Notes under the pieces: model-generated
What the model was told of the DNA's origin: nothing
Databases searched by the model: none
The model's input: the letters and a program-made list of their open reading frames with translations, nothing else
Assembly (NCBI GenBank): GCA_015522055.1
Contig: WAMZ01000011.1
Span: forward strand, 1 to 5,397
Direction of reading: 5' to 3'
Length of the DNA: 5,397 bases
Source: Candidatus Geothermarchaeota archaeon
GTDB lineage: Archaea; Thermoproteota; Nitrososphaeria; Geothermarchaeales; JDFR-13
In this document: positions 1 to 5,397 of the stretch, one piece after another
Position numbering within the stretch: position 1 is the stretch's first letter
How the letters are laid out: each line of letters begins with the position of its first letter
Program-made: the position numbers and the translations under genes

Positions 1-2679
1 AATCAATGTGTAGCTGGCCCCGACCTACTATATGTTGTGGTTAAAGATGGAGTCGCTATGCGTGTTGAGCCTAATGTCGATGCCGCCGATATACATCCAG
101 TTAAGGGTAGGGTTTGTGTAAAGGCGTATGGCCTAATCCATAAGTTATATAACCCTCATCGGGTCAAGAGCCCTATGATTAGGGGGAACCCTAAGAAGGG
201 GAGGGATGTCGATCCTAAGTGGCAGGAGATATCTTGGGATGAGGCGTTGGGATTGCTTGCTGAGAAGCTTATGGAGATTAGGGAGAAGGGCTTCGTTGAT
301 GAGCTTGGTTTCCCGAGGTTTGCTGTTACATTGGGTTCCGCGGGGACGGCTGCATCCTATATGGGGACATTCCCAGCCTTCTTGGCCGCCTGGGGTGGTC
401 CAATAGATTTCACTATAGGTAGTGGTGAGGGGACTAAGTGTTACCATACAGAGCATCTCTTTGGGGAGCTGTGGCATAGGGCTTTCCTGGTCGTGCCCGA
501 TACTCCTAGGACTAAATATGTACTCAGTTTTGGGCATAATACTGATGCAGCTGGTGGCGTGGCTGGTGTCTATAGGCATGCGATGGCTAGGGCTAGGGGG
601 TATAAGCGGATCCAGTTTGAGCCGCATCTATCGGTTACGGCGGCCAATTCCGATGAATGGATCCCCATTAGGCCGAAGAGTGACGCGGCATTCCTCTATG
701 CTATGATTCATGTTATATTGCATGAGATGGATTGGAGAAGGCTCTTAGATATCGATTTTATCAAGAATATGACGAACAGCCCATATTTAGTTGGTCCCAA
801 GGGATATTTCCTGAGGGATAGGGAGAGTAGGAAGCCTCTCGTGTATGACTTGGCCGATGGTAAGGTTAAGACTTTCGATGACCCGAGTCTAAGGGATCCA
901 GCTATTGAGGGTGAGTATGAGGCCTCTGGAATTGAGTTGGGGCCTGATGATGAGGTTTATGAATATGACTCGGTTCTCGTCAAGCCAAGCTTCCAGCTTC
1001 TTATAGAGCATATTAAGGAATATACCCCGGAGTGGGCGGCGAAGATATGTGATGTATCACCAGATTTGATTAGGAGGATAGCCCGGGAGTTTGTGGAGCA
1101 TGCCAATGTTGGTGCAACCATTAAGATAGATGGCTATGAGATGCCTTATAGGCCTGTAGCAATTATATTGGGTAAGACGGTCAACAATGGCTGGGGTAGT
1201 TATCAGGCATGTTGGGCGAGGACTGTATTGGCTATGCTTGTTGGTGCATTGGAGGTTCCTGGAGGTATTATTGGGACGTGTGTTAGGCTCAATAAGCCCC
1301 ATCATGATAGGTGGGGGAGTGTATGGCCAGGGCCAGATGGCTTCATGTATCAGAATCTCAACCCGACTAGGAAGGATAGATGGCCTGCTCCTCCAAGGTC
1401 ACGTGGCTACTATACTGATCTGGTGCCTCTGGTGGGTAATACGGGTTGGTCCCCATTCCTAGGCCCTACTCCATTGACTTGGATGTTGCTGCATCAGCCG
1501 CCGGAGGGTTGTCAGAGGGCTACTTACCCGGATGTCTGGCTCGTCTATAGGGCTAACCCAGCTATATCGATGTGGAACTCCAGATATATTGAGGATGCGA
1601 TGAAGGATTTCCCATTCGTAGCTACATTCGTCTATACCCATAATGAGACTAGCTGGTACTCCGACTTGATTATGCCGGAGGCAACCGACCTGGAGAGTTA
1701 CCAGATATGGAGGGTTGGTAGCCAGAATTATGTGGAGCAGTTCTGGGAGTACTATGGCTTCGCGATTAGGCAGCCAGTCGTTGATCCTCCCTATAATGTT
1801 ATGGATATGACTGATATAGCGACTGAGTTGGCCGACCGCCTCGGCATTCTTAAGGAGTATAACCAGGCTATCAATAATGGTGTTATACTTGGGATAAAGC
1901 TTAAGGGTCCGAATTATGACTATAGGTTACAGCCTAATAGGAAGTATTCTTCATATGAGATTTGGGACCGTCTATGTAGAGCCGCGACCAGGATGCTTTC
2001 AGGCGGAAAGGAAGAGCATGGCTTGGACTGGTTCCGTGAACATGGTTTCTACGTCGTTAAGTATCCATATATTAGGCATTACCTCCACCCGATTATGAAG
2101 ATGTATCGACTTAGATATGAACTTCCTTATCAGGAGAGGCTTAGGCGTGTTGGTGAGGAGCTTAAGAGGCGTCTCCATGAGAGGGGTATCCATTGGTGGG
2201 ATAGGCAGCTTGAGGAGTATGAGGCGCTACCAAAGTGCTATGACTTTACAAGGATATGGGATGAGGTCTATGGGGATGATAAGTATAATATGTGGCTGGT
2301 TACCTCCAGGAGTTTCCAGCATTCTTGGAGCAGTAATGTTGGTATACCACTGATGTATGAGGTCGCTAGGAATGTCTTGGGCTTTAAGGGCATCTCGATA
2401 AATAGGAGAACCGCTGAGAGGCTGGGTATTAAGGATGGTGATATGGTTGTGGTTGAGTCGCCCTTCGGTAGGATGCGTGGTCGCGCCATCGTTAGGGAGG
2501 GTGTGCGTCCGGATACGGTGGTCGTTATCGGTCAGTTTGGTCAGTGGAAGACGCCATTCGCTAAGGATCTGGAGATACCTAACTTGAATATGGTTGCTGG
2601 ACTGGACCTTAGGCTGGTGGACATGATAGGTAGTGGTGCCGATCTAGTTAAGGTTAGGGTGTATAAGGAGTCGTCCTAA
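1..2679 (+). CDS. Molybdopterin (bis-PGD) oxidoreductase catalytic subunit, PadB-like, 5'-partial
   Basis: Large catalytic subunit of the DMSO-reductase superfamily. The frame is open from base 1, so the true start lies outside the window; the GTG at 37 is internal to a conserved strand and is not the start. 892 residues are visible, counted here from base 1. They begin inside the N-terminal [4Fe-4S] motif: C3-V-A-G-P7, then the VKDG strand, then GRVC39VKAYG. A K-x-R-D-x-D-P segment and the 'ISWDEAL' motif (about 77-83) follow, as usual in this superfamily. GSGEGTKC147YHTEH holds a candidate Mo-ligand cysteine at 147. GKTVNNGWG (391-399) and VGALEVPGG (414-422) are cofactor-domain motifs. About 764-880 is the C-terminal molydopterin-binding domain, with RLGIKDGD. 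A charged helical segment (about 670-745) precedes it. From memory the sequence best matches the phenylacetyl-CoA:acceptor oxidoreductase large-subunit group; the substrate is not proven. Iron-sulfur and membrane partners lie convergently downstream. The superfamily call is very secure, the PadB-like assignment moderate. Confidence 0.93.
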   Translation, partial: NQCVAGPDLLYVVVKDGVAMRVEPNVDAADIHPVKGRVCVKAYGLIHKLYNPHRVKSPMIRGNPKKGRDVDPKWQEISWDEALGLLAEKLMEIREKGFVDELGFPRFAVTLGSAGTAASYMGTFPAFLAAWGGPIDFTIGSGEGTKCYHTEHLFGELWHRAFLVVPDTPRTKYVLSFGHNTDAAGGVAGVYRHAMARARGYKRIQFEPHLSVTAANSDEWIPIRPKSDAAFLYAMIHVILHEMDWRRLLDIDFIKNMTNSPYLVGPKGYFLRDRESRKPLVYDLADGKVKTFDDPSLRDPAIEGEYEASGIELGPDDEVYEYDSVLVKPSFQLLIEHIKEYTPEWAAKICDVSPDLIRRIAREFVEHANVGATIKIDGYEMPYRPVAIILGKTVNNGWGSYQACWARTVLAMLVGALEVPGGIIGTCVRLNKPHHDRWGSVWPGPDGFMYQNLNPTRKDRWPAPPRSRGYYTDLVPLVGNTGWSPFLGPTPLTWMLLHQPPEGCQRATYPDVWLVYRANPAISMWNSRYIEDAMKDFPFVATFVYTHNETSWYSDLIMPEATDLESYQIWRVGSQNYVEQFWEYYGFAIRQPVVDPPYNVMDMTDIATELADRLGILKEYNQAINNGVILGIKLKGPNYDYRLQPNRKYSSYEIWDRLCRAATRMLSGGKEEHGLDWFREHGFYVVKYPYIRHYLHPIMKMYRLRYELPYQERLRRVGEELKRRLHERGIHWWDRQLEEYEALPKCYDFTRIWDEVYGDDKYNMWLVTSRSFQHSWSSNVGIPLMYEVARNVLGFKGISINRRTAERLGIKDGDMVVVESPFGRMRGRAIVREGVRPDTVVVIGQFGQWKTPFAKDLEIPNLNMVAGLDLRLVDMIGSGADLVKVRVYKESS

Positions 2680-3596
2680 CGAACCTTGTAGCTTTCATCG
2701 TATATACTTTCTTTACTCCATAGGGGGACTAGTGGCCTATAGGCTCCGACATTTAATATAGCATATTTTAGTAGTAGGTCTCCCACGAGCTCTAGGAGTG
2801 CGACTAGGCCTATAACTTGGATGGGTATATGGATGTAATATCTATTTAGTATGTTTGCTAATATGGGTATGGCTATTGCCGTCGCTATGGAGAACCAGAA
2901 TATAGGTGAGTATCTTCCCTTTATCAATTGGAATACCGAGTATCTAGATGTTGTGTCACTATAATTTACTGTATATAAGTATGTCGCTATCGTGAAGGCG
3001 CCGACCAAGAGTATTGTTAATTCGTGCTCCTCAAATAGTTTGAGGAACTGCTCTATACGTATGAAGTATGCTGTATAGAAAATAAGTACACCTAGTCCAC
3101 TTATCAAGGCTGCGACTGGGAATAATATGGCTAGTAGGCTGTTATTCCATATAGCGACGCCCTTCGATGCGACGAGTAGGAATCCATCATACAATATTAG
3201 GAATATTGCTAGTGGGATGGATAGCCATAGGGCTAAACTCCATATAAATGTCCCCTCAAGCCATTGCATTATACCTAGGTATGGGGCTACATATATTCCG
3301 CCTATTGGGATGTAGAATGTCAAACCCCATATTCCCCTGCTTATCCATGAGGAGTTGGGCCTCTTGAAGGCTTTTATAAACCTCTCGGGTCTACCTAGGA
3401 ATAGAATGTGGAAAACGGGTTTGCCTATCACTAGTATGAGATACCCTATAACCGCTCCTAAAATATACCCGGTATAAATAGATAGTAGGTATGCCCCACC
3501 ACCCATCGCCCCTGTATACATTGCTAGGAGCAGGAGGATCCCCCGATTCCTACCCCATTGGGTTTGGAATTTATATCCCACAGCCATTGTGACCAT
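2676..3596 (-). CDS. NrfD/PsrC-family membrane anchor subunit (quinone-interacting)
   Basis: Integral membrane subunit that would anchor the molybdoenzyme and exchange electrons with the quinone pool. From the ATG at 3596 it is 306 residues with about eight hydrophobic helices: roughly 19-40, 45-66, 90-110, 117-137, 151-178, 193-210, 232-250 and 258-280. Family-like motifs are FHILFLGRPERF (62-73) followed by SSWISRG (82-88), a fifth helix preceded by AIWNN, and a last helix carrying GDLLLKYAI and then GAYRP. This pattern fits NrfD/PsrC/DmsC-type anchors. The frame extends upstream to a TTG at 3635, which would overlap the iron-sulfur gene by 38 bp. I prefer the ATG at 3596 because it lies one base after that gene's TAG (TAG-G-ATG), which suggests coupled translation; an ATG at 3587 is also possible. 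Its TAG stop overlaps the TAA of the convergent catalytic gene. The exact quinone and direction of electron flow are not shown by sequence. Confidence 0.88.
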   Translation of the reverse strand: MVTMAVGYKFQTQWGRNRGILLLLAMYTGAMGGGAYLLSIYTGYILGAVIGYLILVIGKPVFHILFLGRPERFIKAFKRPNSSWISRGIWGLTFYIPIGGIYVAPYLGIMQWLEGTFIWSLALWLSIPLAIFLILYDGFLLVASKGVAIWNNSLLAILFPVAALISGLGVLIFYTAYFIRIEQFLKLFEEHELTILLVGAFTIATYLYTVNYSDTTSRYSVFQLIKGRYSPIFWFSIATAIAIPILANILNRYYIHIPIQVIGLVALLELVGDLLLKYAILNVGAYRPLVPLWSKESIYDESYKVR

Positions 3597-3600
3597 CCTA
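3594..3600 (-). promoter_or_regulatory. Stop/start junction TAG-G-ATG (translational coupling site)
   Basis: Read on the minus strand, the TAG stop of the iron-sulfur gene is followed after one G by an ATG in the frame of the membrane anchor gene. No Shine-Dalgarno motif is visible just upstream, where the bases read CTACCTCCATAGG. This spacing suggests termination-reinitiation and supports ATG 3596 over the upstream in-frame TTG at 3635. Inference from sequence only. Confidence 0.5.
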
Positions 3601-4242
3601 TGGAGGTAGATAATAAACCGAGGGCCCTGTCCCAAGTTCTGGGTGTATTGTATAACCCTTCCTCTCCCTAATCAATTTATTCACTTCGCTCTCCGGATCA
3701 TCTAGGTCACCGAATACCCTGGCTTCACATATACATGATATTACACATAGGGGCGTCGCATCTGGGTCTACACCCGGTTTCAAGCCCCTTTTGAGCCCCT
3801 CATCTATCCTCTCTGCACAGAATGTACATTTAACGACTGTACCAACCTGATATTTCTTATATCCGACCTTCTCATACTCCATCATTCCGCCATCGTAATA
3901 ATACATTCTTTCACGGTCGTAGAAGGATCTTGCGTCGTATGGGCACGCCATCATACAGTATCTGCATCCGATACACTTGTCATAATCTATCATAACAATC
4001 CCGTCTTCCCTCTTGTAGGTCGCCCCGGTTGGGCAAACCTCTTCGCAAGCTGGTTTCTCACAATGGAAACATAGGAATGGGAGGTATCTCCTACTTACAT
4101 TTGGGTATTCACCAACCTCATAATCAAATACTTTTGTGAAATATATTCCAGGAGGGACAGCATTACCCTGTTTACATGCAGCTACACAAGTCATGCATCC
4201 AGAGCATTTCCTGAGGTCTATGACCATCCCCCACCGGACCAT
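3598..4242 (-). CDS. Four-cluster [4Fe-4S] ferredoxin-type electron-transfer subunit (PsrB/DmsB/PadC-like)
   Basis: Iron-sulfur subunit of 214 residues, the usual size for DmsB/PsrB/NrfC-type electron wires between a Mo-bisPGD subunit and a membrane anchor. Sixteen cysteines form four sets: C13-x2-C16-x2-C19-x3-C23; C58-x2-C61-x4-C66-x3-C70-P; C90-x2-C93-x2-C96-x3-C100-P; and C139-x2-C142 with C166-x3-C170. That predicts four [4Fe-4S] clusters. An extra C172 follows the last set, where family members usually have C-P. No signal peptide is seen; such subunits are normally exported, if at all, with the catalytic subunit. An in-frame TAA at 4254-4252 limits the start to ATG 4242 or ATG 4227. I keep 4242 because homologues commonly begin with a short x-R-W/Y-G-M-V-I-D segment. 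It heads a two-gene unit with the NrfD-type gene. No Shine-Dalgarno motif precedes it. Confidence 0.93.
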   Translation of the reverse strand: MVRWGMVIDLRKCSGCMTCVAACKQGNAVPPGIYFTKVFDYEVGEYPNVSRRYLPFLCFHCEKPACEEVCPTGATYKREDGIVMIDYDKCIGCRYCMMACPYDARSFYDRERMYYYDGGMMEYEKVGYKKYQVGTVVKCTFCAERIDEGLKRGLKPGVDPDATPLCVISCICEARVFGDLDDPESEVNKLIRERKGYTIHPELGTGPSVYYLPP

Positions 4243-4245
4243 CTT

Positions 4246-4291
4246 AAAAATTTAAATATGTAGTAGAGTGTTTAACCAATCATATATACAT
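4246..4291 (-). promoter_or_regulatory. AT-rich promoter region with TATA-like boxes for the iron-sulfur/anchor unit
   Basis: Three archaeal TATA-like elements sit upstream of the iron-sulfur gene on the minus strand. TTTAAATTTTT (4256-4246) would place a transcript start about 26 bases on, near 4225-4227, which coincides with the second ATG at 4227. GGTTAAAC (4277-4270) would start transcription near 4247, a few bases before ATG 4242. TGTATATATG (4290-4281) would give a leader of about 17 bases. Which box is used cannot be decided here. No Shine-Dalgarno motif is present, which fits a leaderless or nearly leaderless mRNA. Confidence 0.4.
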
Positions 4292-4392
4292 TCAGCAAAC
4301 ATAATTAATACGATATACAAACTTAATGCTCCATTGTTTCAAGATTCTATTATAATTTTAAATATTGTCCTCATGTAGGAAGTGATTATTAA

Positions 4393-4424
4393 TAGCTTGG
4401 CTTAAGAAGCTAGTTATCCTAGCT
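4393..4424. repeat. Two adjacent, mutually exclusive short inverted repeats
   Basis: TAGCTT (4393-4398) pairs with AAGCTA (4407-4412) across an 8-base loop. AGCTAG (4408-4413) pairs with CTAGCT (4419-4424) across a 5-base loop. The middle arm is shared, so only one hairpin can form at a time. The element lies in the 226-bp intergenic region, downstream of the MBL hydrolase stop and upstream of the iron-sulfur gene promoter. It may be an operator for a dimeric regulator, an RNA 3'-end structure, or chance in AT-rich DNA. Confidence 0.35.
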
Positions 4425-4431
4425 AAAAATT
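4425..4431 (-). terminator. Possible oligo-T terminator after the MBL hydrolase gene
   Basis: About 40 bases past the TAG of the MBL gene, the minus strand reads AATTTTT, just ahead of the inverted repeats. Archaeal RNA polymerase commonly terminates at short T-runs, often without a hairpin. The run is only five T long, so support is weak. Confidence 0.25.
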
Positions 4432-4468
4432 GGATGGATTAATTTATCCTCGTATTTCTATTGGGGTG

Positions 4469-5395
4469 CTAGGTTTCTGGTGGGAATCGGTTGATATATG
4501 TGGCCATATATCCAAGGACGGATATTCTAATCAATGTTGGTAAAACTACTTCCTTTACATATTTCGGCATTGTGTCTGGTGTCGATTTAGCCTCCTTAAT
4601 CAACTTATCCTTTATCATATCTACTAGTTGGTGGTAGTCGTGACCCTTCATTAGATTATCTATGATATACTCCTTCCATTCACCGACTACCCTTATATTT
4701 TCTTCGAGGAATTCCTCTGGCTGGTTTACCTCACCGAAATGGGGTATCAGGAGTCTATCTAACTTTAGGCGTCTAATCTTGTTTATAGATTCTGTGACGA
4801 CACTGACGGGGTATAGTGGTGGGCTGGCTGGGGGTATTAATACATCGAATCCCGGATATTTATTGCAGACCGCGTCTCCGGTTATAAGGGTCTTATTTTC
4901 GGGTATGTATATAGATATATGGTCTCTAGTGTGTCCCGGGGTCTCCACTATTCTTAGGGTTAGGTCGCCCAGCTTCAGCTCGTCTCCATCCTCAACAATA
5001 TACATGCTTTCTTTAGGCACATCCTTAACCTTACCGAAGTCTATGTTGAAGTCTTCACCAAATACCATCCTGGCTCCATAATACATCCTGAGAGGCCTAA
5101 TTAAGTTAAGTATCCCGGCCTCGGTGGTGACTACCTTGGCCTCGCTATACTTATCTAATAGGAGGCCTGCTCCACCCATATGGTCGAGGTGGGTATGGGT
5201 CAATATTATATATTTAAGTTGGCTCTCGCCTACCCCAAGCTGATCCAATTGCTTTATAATTTCATCTGTGGTTGCTCCATAGCCCGTGTCTATTAATGCA
5301 TATTCGTCATTTGACCTTACTACGTAGGACGCTATTGCCTCCCTATATCCACCCCATTTAGTATCGAGAATATATATATTCTCGTCTAGCCACAT
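4469..5395 (-). CDS. Metallo-beta-lactamase-fold metal-dependent hydrolase
   Basis: A 308-residue MBL-superfamily hydrolase with the full set of dinuclear metal ligands. These are T-H67-T-H69-L-D71-H72 (the HxHxDH motif), TPGH155, TGD174 and PH219. An early strand ALIDTGYG (33-40) also fits the fold. Residues about 90-125 form an insertion between the core strands, and about 225-308 form a helical C-terminal extension, which in related proteins shapes the substrate pocket. This layout suits hydrolysis of a small ester, thioester or lactone better than RNA processing, since no beta-CASP domain is present; the substrate is unknown. ATG 5395 lies two bases from the window edge. The N-terminus MWLDENIYILDT looks natural, but an upstream start cannot be excluded. 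The gene has the same orientation as the iron-sulfur/anchor pair and is separated from it by 226 bp with its own promoter-like elements, so it is probably a neighbour rather than part of the same transcript. Confidence 0.9.
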   Translation of the reverse strand: MWLDENIYILDTKWGGYREAIASYVVRSNDEYALIDTGYGATTDEIIKQLDQLGVGESQLKYIILTHTHLDHMGGAGLLLDKYSEAKVVTTEAGILNLIRPLRMYYGARMVFGEDFNIDFGKVKDVPKESMYIVEDGDELKLGDLTLRIVETPGHTRDHISIYIPENKTLITGDAVCNKYPGFDVLIPPASPPLYPVSVVTESINKIRRLKLDRLLIPHFGEVNQPEEFLEENIRVVGEWKEYIIDNLMKGHDYHQLVDMIKDKLIKEAKSTPDTMPKYVKEVVLPTLIRISVLGYMATYINRFPPET

Positions 5396-5397
5396 AC

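Noticed and set aside
37..39. GTG as the start of the catalytic subunit
   Set aside because: The frame is open to base 1, and the upstream residues include the iron-sulfur motif cysteine at bases 7-9, so the gene begins before the window.
145..627. A 160-residue open frame antisense to the catalytic gene
   Set aside because: It lies wholly inside a strongly conserved coding region, and its translation is Pro/Ser-rich with no recognisable domain; it is a shadow frame.
2666..2677. AGGA-GTCG-TCCT hairpin at the end of the catalytic gene as a terminator
   Set aside because: Only four base pairs and no following T-run; it is probably coincidental.
4261..4468. Small protein gene or tRNA in the intergenic region
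   Set aside because: The only short plus-strand frame seen (ATG 4326) ends after nine codons, and no cloverleaf or other RNA gene pattern was found.
4662..5081. A 139-residue open frame antisense to the MBL hydrolase gene
   Set aside because: Ser-rich translation with no motif, fully covered by a gene with intact catalytic residues; it is a shadow frame.
1..5397. CRISPR array, insertion sequence or attachment site
   Set aside because: No regularly spaced direct repeats, transposase-like protein or terminal inverted repeats were found.

Overview
The window looks like chromosomal DNA of a thermophilic archaeon, most likely a Thermoproteota (crenarchaeal) lineage. The reasons are the heavy use of AGG for arginine and ATA for isoleucine, the near-absence of Shine-Dalgarno motifs before the visible starts, AT-rich TATA-like boxes close to a start codon, and very tight gene packing. 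The taxon is an inference from composition, not a proven identification.

Layout. Positions 1-2679 (+) hold most of the catalytic subunit of a DMSO-reductase-superfamily molybdopterin enzyme; its N-terminus lies off the left edge. It meets, tail to tail, a two-gene unit on the minus strand: a 16-cysteine iron-sulfur electron-transfer subunit (4242 down to 3598), followed one base after its stop by an NrfD/PsrC-type eight-helix membrane anchor (3596 down to 2676). The convergent genes overlap by 4 bp at their stop codons. An AT-rich intergenic stretch (4243-4468, 226 bp) carries TATA-like elements for the iron-sulfur/anchor unit and a pair of short inverted repeats. A metallo-beta-lactamase-fold hydrolase (5395 down to 4469, minus strand) fills the right end. 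No stretch longer than 300 bases lacks a gene.

How the parts fit. The three oxidoreductase genes would give a classical complex: a Mo/W-bisPGD catalytic subunit, a four-cluster electron wire, and a quinone-reactive membrane anchor. By sequence impression (from memory, not searched) the large subunit most resembles the phenylacetyl-CoA:acceptor oxidoreductase (PadB) group rather than a polysulfide, nitrate or arsenate reductase. If so, the complex oxidises an acyl-CoA or aromatic substrate and passes electrons to quinone, and the nearby MBL hydrolase could act on a thioester or other ester in the same pathway. The most unusual points are the split, convergent arrangement of subunits that are usually co-directional, and a proline where the catalytic subunit's [4Fe-4S] motif usually has its third cysteine.
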